From NCBI RefSeq assembly GCF_000374825.1, contig NZ_KB895377.1, positions 248,001-312,000 on the forward strand: DNA of 64,000 bases, written 5' to 3'. Origin of the DNA: Paenibacillus sanguinis 2301083 = DSM 16941 (GTDB lineage: Bacteria; Bacillota; Bacilli; Paenibacillales; Paenibacillaceae). The notes beneath the pieces are model-generated. The model worked only from the letters and a program-made list of their open reading frames with translations. It did not search any database and was not told where the DNA came from. Positions 28,610-37,113 of the stretch are shown here, one piece after another. Each line of letters begins with the position of its first letter. Position 1 is the first letter of the stretch. The position numbers and the translations under genes were made by a program.

Positions 28610-28852
28610 TTACAGAAAAAAGAGAGAGTAACTTCTCGGGTATTCGTTATTGGGTGTGGTGTTTCTTTGGGGCGGGGTTTCCCCGCCCCAAAGAAACACG
28701 GGAAAAGGCTGCTTTTCTTGCTCCTCCCACACCGGATATCGCGCTTCAAACATCTCATTCAGTTTCTTCTTTACCTCTACATCACCGAAGCCGCGAATGA
28801 CTCGTTCAGCAAAACGTTCATTGTAGTCTATCACATCGAGGTAGACAATTAA
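28610..28852 (-). pseudogene. Protein remnant in frame behind the flavodoxin stop
   Basis: The flavodoxin-fold gene stops at TAG (28853-28855). The same frame then stays open for about 80 codons (LIVYLDVIDYNERFAERV, then GFGDVEVKKKLNEMF) to a stop near 28610. No ribosome binding site precedes its only possible start (GTG 28834). It looks like the C-terminal remnant of an older gene joined behind the newer one. The terminal part reads through a perfect palindrome. Confidence 0.35.
28659..28699. repeat. Perfect 19-bp palindrome with 3-nt loop
   Basis: GTGTTTCTTTGGGGCGGGG, loop TTT, then its exact complement. No T-run follows on either strand. Such GC-rich perfect hairpins are often terminators or repetitive palindromes. 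Confidence 0.8.
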
Positions 28853-29404
28853 CTAAATCTTCTCAACGTAATCAAGAAACTTAATTCTTTTTTCTTGAGT
28901 AATTTTCTTAATATTACCTTGATGAACCCATTTTACATTTTTTAATCCCATATCTTTAAATACACGTTTTTTTAAAGCCTTTATTGGGTTGCCTGCAAAA
29001 TATTTTATATACCATCGAGGTGCTTCAGCGGTTGTTATAATTATTGTCTCTTTGATGTTTTTCAATTTACCAATTAAACGGCCTTTTTCTTCATCATAAG
29101 CGAATCCTTTTAGCATTACCTTATCAAGAAATCCTTTATATATTGAAGGAAGTCCGTACCACCAAATTGGTGTTATTATGATAAGCTTCTCCGTTTCTGA
29201 TAAAATTTTCTGATATTTCCCTACAAGAGGATCTGAGAATTGCCCTCTAGAAAAGCCAGCAAGGTCATTTGATAGCATAGCTGGATTAAAATTATCCGTT
29301 ACTAAATTTATTACAGTAGCATTTGTTTTCCTCTCGATTCTTTCCAAAATTGCATAATTAAAACTCTTTGGGTATGGATGACCTATTATAATTGTTGTCT
29401 TCAT
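28853..29404 (-). CDS. NAD(P)H dehydrogenase (quinone) family, flavodoxin fold
   Basis: 183 aa. The N-terminal TTIIIGHPYPKSFNYAI phosphate-binding loop and the IWWYGLPSIYKGFLDKV segment match the MdaB/YwrO/KefF flavoprotein family. It likely reduces quinones or similar electrophiles with NAD(P)H. It overlaps into a MerR regulator pair 2 bp upstream. AT-rich codon use differs from the host neighbours, suggesting acquisition. Confidence 0.88.
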   Translation of the reverse strand: MKTTIIIGHPYPKSFNYAILERIERKTNATVINLVTDNFNPAMLSNDLAGFSRGQFSDPLVGKYQKILSETEKLIIITPIWWYGLPSIYKGFLDKVMLKGFAYDEEKGRLIGKLKNIKETIIITTAEAPRWYIKYFAGNPIKALKKRVFKDMGLKNVKWVHQGNIKKITQEKRIKFLDYVEKI

Positions 29405-29405
29405 T

Positions 29406-29834
29406 TTAGTCCTCCTTGATTGTTTTTTTGAAAATTAGATCAATTTGCTTTTCAAGTGCAAGCTCATTTTCAGTTGTTGCCTTAGCTACAGCTAGAGGTT
29501 TCATCATATCTAGCAACTCTATAACATTCTTATAATTCTCAATTTTCATCAGTATTTCATTCTTTTTCATCGAAATTATTTGATTAGTTTCTCTGATACA
29601 GTCGTCTTCCAAAACTTTTTCGTTATTTAATGATAATAACTTTTTGATTTCTTTGATTGTAAATCCGGAATACTTCATGACTAAAATTAGCTTTAACTTC
29701 TTTTCATCATCTAAGCTGTATTCACGATAATTATTTTCTTTTCTATGAATATCTAAGAGTCCATTCTTTTCATAGTATCTAATTGTTGAGACGGATAGAT
29801 TCAATTTGTTAGCAACTGCTTTTATCGTACTCAT
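29406..29834 (-). CDS. MerR-family transcriptional regulator
   Basis: 142 aa. Winged HTH at the start (AVANKLNLSVSTIRYYEKNGLL) and a coiled-coil dimerization helix after. It is placed directly before the flavodoxin-fold gene; SD AGGAGGTG lies upstream of ATG 29834. It probably responds to an electrophile or redox signal and activates its own operon (inference from family and context). No effector-binding Cys is obvious. Confidence 0.88.
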   Translation of the reverse strand: MSTIKAVANKLNLSVSTIRYYEKNGLLDIHRKENNYREYSLDDEKKLKLILVMKYSGFTIKEIKKLLSLNNEKVLEDDCIRETNQIISMKKNEILMKIENYKNVIELLDMMKPLAVAKATTENELALEKQIDLIFKKTIKED

Positions 29835-29858
29835 AAATATTGTTCACCTCCTATTTAG

Positions 29859-29889
29859 AAAATAACATTAAACCTTGGTTCAATGTCAA
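29859..29889 (-). promoter_or_regulatory. MerR-type promoter with 19-bp spacer and dyad
   Basis: On the minus strand TTGACA (complement of 29884-29889) and TATTTT (complement of 29859-29864) are separated by 19 bp. The spacer holds the imperfect dyad TTAAACCTTGGTTCAA (29868-29883). This is the geometry MerR regulators untwist when activated. Confidence 0.7.
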
Positions 29890-30159
29890 CGCTAAAATGA
29901 ACTATTGATATTTTTCCTTTAGATTCTATTTGTTTATTAAATGACAGAACTTATTTCATAAACTACGCCAACTTATCGCCCTTTCAAGTAGAGTAATTTC
30001 ATGTTGTGCTTAAACTGCAACACTAGGGAATCATTCAGTAAAATAATGATAATATATATAATTTTTGGATGGTGAGTTATTGCGTTTTACGAAAGCCCAA
30101 AAAATAGATTAATATAATGATAGGTTGAGTTAGGAGCTATTACGCAGTTGAGGTGAGAA
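29890..30159. other. Intergenic region upstream of the interrupted host gene
   Basis: AT-rich, no gene. AATATAAT near 30110 may be a -10 element, but no good -35 is seen at normal spacing. SD GAGGTGA is just before ATG 30160/30163. Confidence 0.4.
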
Positions 30160-30955
30160 ATGATGGCAATTGAACAGTTGGATATGAGTAGGTTATGGCA
30201 GTATTGGGAAGAAGAACTGGGATTAACCGGGCTATATCGTCAGGCATCGCTGATTCGCCAGGAGTTGTCGTCGACCTATGATACAGAATATAGTATTGAA
30301 TTGGAATGGGTGCCGGAATCGGGACAGGACAAGGAGGAAGGGAATCCTCCCGGGTCTGCCATGGTAAAACTGGATGGACGGACTCGCGAGTTGCGTTCCT
30401 TCTACATCGTTCACAACAGGGAAGCGAGACCGCAGCAAGGAACGGCAGGCATAGACATAACGCCGCAGCAAGCTAAAGCCCGTGCTTTGCAATGGGTAGA
30501 GCGTTTTGCAGGGTTGACGGAGCAGGCAGGTAGTCTGGAGCTTGTCCAGATGAATGATAGGGATGAGGGGACAATGTTTGCGTTCAGACGGACGTGGAAC
30601 GGCATCCCCTTCTATCCGCCGATGCCGATTCATGTCGAAGTGGCGCGAAATGGACAAGTGGTGGCCTATTCTGATTACAGCGACCATCTGCTACAGGACA
30701 TTCCCGTATGCGATCCGCCGCAATCGCCGCCGTCCTCTGAACAAGCACGTGGAATTGCACGGGCGGCCTTTGAGCTTATCTATGTTCCGGATTCCAGCCA
30801 GTCTCCTGCCTGGTGCTATGGTGTTGGGGAGACCTTCCTGAATACAACGACCGGCGAAACGTTGACATACGAACGGCATGCTCCCTTTCTGGGCCAACCT
30901 CCGTTGAACAGGCGACTTTTTTGGATGAATGACTCAATGGCAGGACAAACGGAGC
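30160..30955 (+). pseudogene. Host YcdB/YcdC-like gene, 5' part (interrupted by prophage)
   Basis: First 265 codons plus one base of a host gene. The protein has a region like YcdB/YcdC repeats (ITPQQAKARALQWVERFAG, then FAFRRTWNGIPF) which is related to PepSY-type domains. At 30956 the prophage begins and supplies a TAG stop at 30958, truncating the protein. The remainder is at 62740-63265 in the same frame. The repaired gene would encode 438 aa. Confidence 0.9.
30951..30955 (+). repeat. 5-bp target-site duplication, left copy
   Basis: GGAGC immediately before the prophage TGTAG end. An identical GGAGC follows the right end (62740-62744). Five base pairs is the duplication length of Mu. Confidence 0.9.
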
Positions 30956-31303
30956 TGTAGTTTATCAAATATAGTGACAATTACAGAGAAACCAAAAAAC
31001 GACCCGGGAAAACGCGAGAAAACCCGATTCTACAAGGGAATCCGTGGGATGAGTAGGACGGAAAAAATTCTCAATAAATTTGGCAAACGAATTTCGAGTT
31101 CGTGATTTTGAAAAAGCGCCGCCGTCTATCCTCAGAGTCGTTACAACTTCCGTTAGCAAATCGTTACTAGATCGTTAGAAGCTTGTTACTACAGGGTTTC
31201 TCGAACTCAGCACGATCGAAGAACGCAACCGCCCCTCGCCCTTGTCCATTGTACCATGATCAATTCTAATGCGAAAAATCAACGCGCTATTTATTTCAAA
31301 TGC
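30956..31303. promoter_or_regulatory. Prophage left end with transposase-binding-like motifs and phased repeats
   Basis: Non-coding. TTTGGCAAA at about 31078-31086 matches the inverse of the right-end motif. Five GTTA(C/G) units start at 31140, 31152, 31163, 31174 and 31185. The word AATGCGAAAA occurs near 31268 and 31299 and again near 31372. These are probably binding sites for the transposase and accessory factors. Confidence 0.6.
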
Positions 31304-31348
31304 GAAAAGCCGCTTGATCCCTTGCTAACAAAGGGATGGCGGCTTTTC
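31304..31348 (-). terminator. Terminator-like hairpin behind the repressor
   Basis: GAAAAGCCGC (31304-31313) pairs with GCGGCTTTTC (31339-31348), with an inner ATCCCTT/AAAGGGAT arm. T-rich in both orientations. It lies about 85 bp downstream of the reverse-strand repressor gene. Confidence 0.75.
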
Positions 31349-31432
31349 AATTGCGATTAAAATCAGAAAGCTAATGCGAAAAAGCGAAAAGCAAAAAAAA
31401 TGATACGAAATCACGTCATGAAGGCCAAAAAA

Positions 31433-31843
31433 TTAGCCCGCCTTTTCACTTGTTGCGGTCTCTTCTCCACTTCGATAAATCGATGACCCGGGGGCCTCAT
31501 TATCTTCAAGCATCTCCTCAACATAACGTTCAACTTTCCCCTTTTGTCTTTCAGTTAGTAGTCTGAATATTTTAATCAAGGACTTTTCATCTGTAGAATA
31601 ATCTGAAGTTTCATCGGTTCCTGTGCTTTGCAGAGGGGTTCTGTTTTTGCCTGTTAAGATCCAATCAATCGAAATATTATAGAAGTCAGACAACGAAATA
31701 AGCGCATCTGCTGATGGTTTGATTTTGTTGTTTTCGTAGCTACTCAAATTACCTTTGGATAGATTAGTGGACATCGCCAAATCATTTAAAGAAATATGTT
31801 GCTCTTCCCTCAAGCGTTTTAGTCGCTCCCCTATCGTTCCCAT
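31433..31843 (-). CDS. XRE-family phage repressor
   Basis: 136 aa. The N-terminal helix-turn-helix (ISLNDLAMSTNLSKGNLSSY) is followed by a short acidic C-terminal part. It is transcribed away from the early genes and ends near a terminator, the position of the Mu c repressor although the fold is of the lambda/P22 type, not Mu c. SD AAAGGGG lies upstream of ATG 31843. It probably binds the palindromes at 31879-31925. Confidence 0.87.
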   Translation of the reverse strand: MGTIGERLKRLREEQHISLNDLAMSTNLSKGNLSSYENNKIKPSADALISLSDFYNISIDWILTGKNRTPLQSTGTDETSDYSTDEKSLIKIFRLLTERQKGKVERYVEEMLEDNEAPGSSIYRSGEETATSEKAG

Positions 31844-31878
31844 ATTAAAACCCCTTTCGAAATAAAATGCATTTTTGA

Positions 31879-31931
31879 GTTTTAATATTAGATCAAAATC
31901 ACTTGACCCGTTTTAATATTAAAACTATAAT
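31879..31931 (+). promoter_or_regulatory. Early promoter with overlapping operators
   Basis: TTGACC (31903-31908), 17-bp spacer, TATAAT (31926-31931). The spacer includes the perfect palindrome GTTTTAATATTAAAAC (31910-31925). A partial copy, GTTTTAATATTA, is at 31879-31890. A repressor bound there would block RNA polymerase and may also act on its own reverse promoter. Confidence 0.82.
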
Positions 31932-32206
31932 AGGTTTAGATACGAAATCACAGCATCAGTTTAACACAATTTGGATAAACCGCCTATCACAAGCAGCTAG
32001 ATTTTCAAATTGTGGTCCGCTCTTTGAAAACTGAATAGCACGAAGAAAATTACCGGCTTATTGCCGGACACTCTCATGAAAGGTGGTGAGTGCAAAAAAA
32101 AGCCGCCACGGTGTGACGGCTAAATGAATCGAGTTTCTAACGGCACAACATGAAAGCAAGTAATGCCTCCATCTTAGGGTATGCAACATGAAAGGAGTGA
32201 GTGCCT
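31932..32206 (+). promoter_or_regulatory. Long early leader with hairpins and a possible leader peptide
   Basis: About 270 nt between the predicted start of transcription and the first gene. Hairpin CCGGC/GCCGG (32053-32067). A 15-codon ORF at 32076-32123 (start MKGGECKKKPPRCDG) ends inside a hairpin AGCCG..CGGCT (32101-32121). The word ATGAAAG occurs at 32076, 32150 and 32188, each followed by similar sequence (GGTGGTGAGTGC, CAAGTAATGCC, GAGTGAGTGCC). This could be an attenuator-like control; it has no known relative that I recognise. Confidence 0.45.
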
Positions 32207-32428
32207 GTGAGCAAAGTTTTAACGAAGCCTTCTTCCTTCGGGGTGGAGGTCAAAATGCGTCTTCTTGAGCTAAACATGACGCAACGGGAACTGGCTAACG
32301 ATATCGGCGTGAATGAAAATTACTTGACCGATATTTTGCGTGGGCGCCGGTCCGGTACCAAGTACAAAACAATGATTCGCTTCCGGCTTGGCTTGGATCA
32401 AGATGACCAGCAGAAGGAGGTGATATAG
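32207..32428 (+). CDS. Small HTH DNA-binding protein (Ner/Cro-like position)
   Basis: 73 aa, mostly one Cro-type helix-turn-helix (MTQRELANDIGVNENYLTDI). As the first early gene it stands where Mu has Ner, the early negative regulator. GTG 32207 is chosen because AGGAG is 9 bp upstream; GTG 32201 is too close to the SD. Confidence 0.75.
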   Translation: MSKVLTKPSSFGVEVKMRLLELNMTQRELANDIGVNENYLTDILRGRRSGTKYKTMIRFRLGLDQDDQQKEVI

Positions 32429-32431
32429 CAG

Positions 32432-32770
32432 ATGACAAAAGAACCGGTTGACGTTACGTCTGTTCAGACGGAGCGGGCCATGGGGATCGTGAAGGAGATT
32501 CTCGGAGGCGTAAATCTTCAATCCGAGTCCAATCAGCTAACCTTTTCCCAGGCTCAGAAATCCGCGCTAGAATCCTATGCAGCATTCCTGGAGGAACAGG
32601 AAAGAGTGCTGAAGGAACAGCTTAATCAAGTTGTCGTGGAACTGAGTGCGAAAATCGCAGCGGTTCAGAATATGCTTCATTCGGTCGGGTATGAGATTGG
32701 AAGAGAAGAAGGCATCCAAAGAAAATTGAAGTTGCGAGGGACATTCAATGAACAGCAAGAGAGAGCATAA
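32432..32770 (+). CDS. Hypothetical early phage protein
   Basis: 112 aa, with a predicted coiled-coil at about residues 48-78 (AAFLEEQERVLKEQLNQVV). SD AAGGAGGTGAT precedes ATG. No family is recognised. It lies between the HTH gene and the transposase. Confidence 0.7.
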   Translation: MTKEPVDVTSVQTERAMGIVKEILGGVNLQSESNQLTFSQAQKSALESYAAFLEEQERVLKEQLNQVVVELSAKIAAVQNMLHSVGYEIGREEGIQRKLKLRGTFNEQQERA

Positions 32771-32896
32771 ACTGACGGCCGAATGTGAAACCGGGAGCCC
32801 TTATCCACAAAGCCGCTCCCGGAATCGTAACCGCATCATCTATACTCTCTATCTCAGTATAGACGATGCGAACTTGAAAATAAAGAAGGTGATTGC

Positions 32897-34840
32897 GTGA
32901 GCGTATGGCTGCCCATTAAAGATGTGGCCGAACTATATAATTTGACGGAAAGAGCCGTACAGATCCGGGCTCAAAAAGGTCAATTTCGCACCAGGGAAAA
33001 AACGAACCGCCTGAACCGGAAAATTTATCAGATCGACCTAACATCCCTTCCGGCGGACAAGCAGCGGGAATATCTCCGCAAACACTCCGAAGATGACCAA
33101 GTGGATCAGGCCAACATTGAGGATGAGAAAAAGCAGTACACACTCGGCGAGCTTCAGCAGATCTATGGCCAGGGGAAATTGGAAAAGTATTTGCTGGACG
33201 CCTTTCACCGTATCGACCTGATCGAGCAAGTCAAAGCGCTGCCGCACGGGTCTAAGGTTTCCGCCATTCAAACCTTGTGCGATGAGTATGGGGTCAGCCA
33301 ACGGTCCTTGTACCGCTGGATGGATGACTACGAAAAGGGCGGGCTTTCGGCCTTGCTCCGGAAGCCGCACGAAACCCGGGGCAGATCCCGTAAGCTAAGC
33401 CGAGAAGAAGCCCACTTCATTCGCGGTTTCTATATGCAGCCTTTTCAACCAAAGGGCTCCATCGTATATGAGCAATACCTAAAGAAGTGCGGACAAGAAG
33501 GTTGGAAGCCGATCTCCCAGGCGACCATGTACCGCGAGATCGCCCGGATACCTAAACCGGAATTGTCGCTGGCACGGGACGGAAAGAAAGCTTTCGAAGC
33601 GAAGTATTTGCCGCAGGCGACGCGCGATCTTACGTTACTCAAGCCTAATGAAATGTGGGTCGGTGACGGTCACACGATCGCGATCCTCGTTCCTCACCGC
33701 AACTCGATCAAGCGTTTTACGTTGTCGGCTTGGATGGATATGAGGTCGAGGGCTTTCGTCGGCTGGTGTATCGGCCCCCACGGCAGCAGTCACATTGTCG
33801 GTTTGGCCATACGGCATGCAATCCTTCCGAAGGAGGACTCCCCGATATGGGGGCTGCCGGGCTATGTGTACATGGATAACGGGAAGGAATACAAGAACAA
33901 GCACCTGAACGGCGGCAAACGGACACCGCTTCACGATTTCACGTTGGAGCAGGAAGGGTTATTCAAATCTCTAGAGATCGGCACACGGTTCGCGCTTCCG
34001 TATAACGCCAAAGCCAAACCGATCGAACGGGCATTTCGAACTTTCAGTGATCGGATGAGCCGTTACGTGCTTGGCTTTTGCGGAGAGTCACCGGCTGAAC
34101 GGCCTCACGATCTGAACGAGAAGGAGCTCTTTATATCGGGCCTAACCATCGATCAGGTCGCCACGCTGATCGAGGGGTACATGAAGAAGTACAACAACAC
34201 TCCGCATGCCGGACTGAACGGCATGACTCCGCTGGAGGTTTATCAATCTGAGGAGCGCTATCGTCTGGACATGCCGCAGGAAGAAGAACTGGATCTCCTC
34301 ATGATGAAGTCGGATAAAGCCGCCGTTTCCTCGGGCGGGGATATCAAGAAATTCGGCGTATTCTTCCACGACGACGCGCTGTACAATCTGCAAGGCGAAT
34401 CGGTTACAGTTCGCTACGATCCGAACCGATTGGACGAGCTTTACGTTTACCACAATGGCAAGCTGCATTGTAAGGCACAAACCAAAGAAATGCTGTCCAT
34501 GTTCGCGACCGAGGAACAACACAAGGAACTCCAGCGCAGAAAAGCGGCTGCTCGCAGATCCACACAAGAGGCCCTGGACAGTTACGGCGTAACTGCGGCT
34601 GAAGCCCGGAGAATGGTCCTGGAGGATTACACCGACGATGAAGAGATCCTCGATATCGTTTGTGGTAAGAACACCCGCAAAAAGCCGGCTGCCGCATCGA
34701 ATGTGGTTCGCCTGAATCGGACAAGCAAAATGGCAAGCGACATGAAAAAGCTGGATGAAGAATCCGAAGGATCAACCTCTACCGAAGCCAGCAGTTTCTT
34801 CGGCAAGATCGGCGAGGCCTTCCTTCAAAACGTGAGATAA
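32897..34840 (+). CDS. Mu-type DDE transposase (MuA)
   Basis: 647 aa. The N-terminus carries a winged/HTH end-binding region (about 1-55) and a second HTH near 125-165. The catalytic core has Asp257 (GDGHT), Asp327 (MDNGKEY) and Glu377 (KPIERAF), a DDE triad with spacing close to that of MuA. The C-terminal Mu-transpos_C beta-barrel region begins near 430. It cuts and joins the TGTAG/CTACA ends. GTG 32897 is the likely start, with SD GAAGGTGA upstream. Confidence 0.95.
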   Translation: MSVWLPIKDVAELYNLTERAVQIRAQKGQFRTREKTNRLNRKIYQIDLTSLPADKQREYLRKHSEDDQVDQANIEDEKKQYTLGELQQIYGQGKLEKYLLDAFHRIDLIEQVKALPHGSKVSAIQTLCDEYGVSQRSLYRWMDDYEKGGLSALLRKPHETRGRSRKLSREEAHFIRGFYMQPFQPKGSIVYEQYLKKCGQEGWKPISQATMYREIARIPKPELSLARDGKKAFEAKYLPQATRDLTLLKPNEMWVGDGHTIAILVPHRNSIKRFTLSAWMDMRSRAFVGWCIGPHGSSHIVGLAIRHAILPKEDSPIWGLPGYVYMDNGKEYKNKHLNGGKRTPLHDFTLEQEGLFKSLEIGTRFALPYNAKAKPIERAFRTFSDRMSRYVLGFCGESPAERPHDLNEKELFISGLTIDQVATLIEGYMKKYNNTPHAGLNGMTPLEVYQSEERYRLDMPQEEELDLLMMKSDKAAVSSGGDIKKFGVFFHDDALYNLQGESVTVRYDPNRLDELYVYHNGKLHCKAQTKEMLSMFATEEQHKELQRRKAAARRSTQEALDSYGVTAAEARRMVLEDYTDDEEILDIVCGKNTRKKPAAASNVVRLNRTSKMASDMKKLDEESEGSTSTEASSFFGKIGEAFLQNVR

Positions 34841-34855
34841 CAAGGAGGAATTACA

Positions 34856-35827
34856 ATGGCAATGGCTCTTCTTGATATGAATAAAACCAAACGAATCGAC
34901 ACACTTCAGCAGTTTTTGACCGACCGCATTGATCGTCAGGGCGTGAAACAGAAGGAAATCGCCGATGCAATCGGCAAGTCACACACATACATTTGGAATT
35001 TTCGCAAGACCGGCCAAGCCTCTGAGGAGGTTTTGACAGCGCTGGAAAAGTACATGTACGACACGATCGGCCCGCAACCGGCTGCCCTTGAAGTGGCCGC
35101 GACCAAACGAGCTGATTTCGTCAAAACCAAGGACGCCAGTAACATCTTGGGCCTGTGCGTCGCGACCGAAGCCATGAATGGTATCGGCGCGGTGCTGGGG
35201 AATGCGGGAACCGGCAAGACCCACGCCCTGAGGGAGTACGCATCCCGAAATGACAAAGCGGTCTTTATCCGGGCTAACGGGATGATGAGTCGGTCCGGTC
35301 TGCTGAAAGCCATCGCGAAAGCCGTGGGTGCTACCCCTGCCGGGCGCGGCGAGGAAATGCTTGAGGACATCATCGAGACGCTGCGGGAAGCCCCGCGCGT
35401 CCTGATCATCGACGAGATCGAGCAGCTGATGCCAGCTAAGAACATAACCAAGATCGAGATCCTTCGGACCATTCACGACGAAACCAAGGACTACGGCAAC
35501 AGCCTGATCATGGCCGGTCCGGTGTGGGTTGAACAGAAACTCAAGAAGCGGACCATCGGGGAGAACTACGGGCAGATTGATAGCCGTATCGATTACCTCT
35601 ATAAGACGGAAGGCCTCTCACGCGACGAGATCCTCACCATCCTCCAGGACTACGACATGAACGATGCGGCGAAATCGCAAATCGTCGGCCTGATTACCCG
35701 CACATCCAAGGGCGGCATTCGCTGGCTGTCCAAGCTGCTCCAGAAATGCCTGGACGATGCCAGCGTCGGCAGCGGCTTGATCACCGCCGAAACGGTGAAG
35801 AACGCCACGGCCATGATGATGCTGTAG
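34856..35827 (+). CDS. MuB-like AAA+ ATPase, transposition target protein
   Basis: 323 aa. The N-terminal HTH (about 30-65) is followed by an AAA ATPase with Walker A GNAGTGKT (115-122) and Walker B LIIDE (183-187). It likely polymerises on target DNA and stimulates the transposase, giving target immunity. SD AAGGAGG upstream. It follows the transposase by 15 bp. Confidence 0.9.
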   Translation: MAMALLDMNKTKRIDTLQQFLTDRIDRQGVKQKEIADAIGKSHTYIWNFRKTGQASEEVLTALEKYMYDTIGPQPAALEVAATKRADFVKTKDASNILGLCVATEAMNGIGAVLGNAGTGKTHALREYASRNDKAVFIRANGMMSRSGLLKAIAKAVGATPAGRGEEMLEDIIETLREAPRVLIIDEIEQLMPAKNITKIEILRTIHDETKDYGNSLIMAGPVWVEQKLKKRTIGENYGQIDSRIDYLYKTEGLSRDEILTILQDYDMNDAAKSQIVGLITRTSKGGIRWLSKLLQKCLDDASVGSGLITAETVKNATAMMML

Positions 35828-35838
35828 GGGGTGCGGCC

Positions 35839-36198
35839 ATGACTGCCTTCACCAATCCAACCGAACCTATTTCTCGTCTCTTCGCACTTTTAGGTCATGT
35901 TGTGCTGCCGGTCGCCATAAGACCGGTGGCGATTATATCCGGGCTTACGGATCGCGAGGTTGGGATCGTTCTTTGCGGATCTCCGGACTATGCGGTCATC
36001 GATGGTCAGATTTTCATCAGAGATCCTTTTCAGCAGAATATGGAGGAAATGGAACGCCATCTTTGGGAAGTGATTACCGTGTTTGACGCCGATCAGCTGT
36101 ACCGCGAGGAGCATTGCGCTTTTAGTTGTGCAGCCGGTCAGCATATCCATACATTCATTGAAATTGAACACGAGGAGGAATTAGCATGGCAAGAGTAA
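35839..36198 (+). CDS. Hypothetical early phage protein
   Basis: 119 aa. ATG 35839 with GGGGGTG upstream. It has a central hydrophobic stretch but is otherwise soluble, and contains HCAFSC near the C-terminus. No family is recognised. It overlaps the Gam gene by 13 bp. Confidence 0.65.
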   Translation: MTAFTNPTEPISRLFALLGHVVLPVAIRPVAIISGLTDREVGIVLCGSPDYAVIDGQIFIRDPFQQNMEEMERHLWEVITVFDADQLYREEHCAFSCAAGQHIHTFIEIEHEEELAWQE

Positions 36199-36698
36199 AA
36201 CTGCCGGACGCTCCGGCACTCAAAAGCTGGGACGACGTGGACCTGACGCTGAAGGAAATCGGCGAGTGTCAGCTCGCCGTCGAGCGCATCGAGGCGGACA
36301 TGAACACGAAGATCTCAGACCTCAAGCTCGCCGCCGAAATGGAGGCGAAGCCGCACAAGGAAAGTATCAAGCTGCTGGAGCTCCAGATGAAGGAGTTCGT
36401 CGAGGCGAACCGCGACGACCTGGGAAATCGGAAGACAAAGGAGATTAACTTCGGCCGGACCGGCTATCGGAAGAGTACGAAGATTGCGCTTCCTCGCGCT
36501 GCTGCCAAGCTGGCGGAAGTGATCCGCAAGATCAAGGAGTTCGGCATGACGGACTGTATCGTCCAGCCACCGGAGAAGATCGATAAGGACAACCTGAAGA
36601 AGTACCCGGAAAATGAAATCCTGAAGGTCGGCGCGACGCTCACGGTCGAGGATACATTTTGGTATGAGGTAGACCGCGAGAAGCTGGCCGATCTGTGA
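36186..36698 (+). CDS. Host-nuclease inhibitor Gam
   Basis: 170 aa, a coiled-coil-rich protein of the Mu Gam family (KIALPRAAAKLAEVIRKIKEFG segment). Mu Gam binds double-stranded DNA ends and shields them from exonucleases, and resembles Ku. SD GAGGAGGAA precedes ATG. It is the third early gene in this order, as in Mu. Confidence 0.88.
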   Translation: MARVKLPDAPALKSWDDVDLTLKEIGECQLAVERIEADMNTKISDLKLAAEMEAKPHKESIKLLELQMKEFVEANRDDLGNRKTKEINFGRTGYRKSTKIALPRAAAKLAEVIRKIKEFGMTDCIVQPPEKIDKDNLKKYPENEILKVGATLTVEDTFWYEVDREKLADL

Positions 36699-36708
36699 GG
36701 TGCCCGCC

Positions 36709-37113
36709 ATGGAGAAGATCACCTATCCGCAAATCAAGAAGATCTACGGCCTCGCAAAGCAAGCCAAATTGAATGACGACGAACTGCATGACCTGGTCCA
36801 AGTTGTGACCAGGTCTACTAGCATTAAGGCCCTGAGCAAGAATCAAGCTATAAAAGTCATTGACCGCTTAACCTCGCTTCTCAAGGGTTATCCGCCAACT
36901 CGTGCGACGCCGAATCAAATCTGGCAAATCAACAAACTGGCGGAAGAACTCGGCTGGAAAAGCGATCCGCGCAGGCTTCGGCATTTCTTGGAGAACCGGC
37001 TTCATGTCAGTCACCCGAGCTACCTCTCGCCGGAAGCTGCCAGTAAAACGATCGAGGCGCTGAAGAACATGAAACGCCGAGCTCGCGAGAAAGGATCATC
37101 GGTCAATGGCTAA
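36709..37113 (+). CDS. GemA-like protein (DUF1018)
   Basis: 134 aa matching Mu GemA, a regulator of host gene expression during Mu growth. The conserved ITYPQIKKIYGLAKQAKL N-terminus is seen. ATG 36709 with GAGG upstream is preferred over GTG 36700. Confidence 0.85.
   Translation: MEKITYPQIKKIYGLAKQAKLNDDELHDLVQVVTRSTSIKALSKNQAIKVIDRLTSLLKGYPPTRATPNQIWQINKLAEELGWKSDPRRLRHFLENRLHVSHPSYLSPEAASKTIEALKNMKRRAREKGSSVNG

Noticed and set aside
28610..28834. Independent gene from GTG 28834
   Set aside because: No SD, and the frame continues from the flavodoxin gene past its stop; treated as a remnant.
32076..32123. Confident leader-peptide gene
   Set aside because: No SD before ATG 32076; kept only as part of the leader description.
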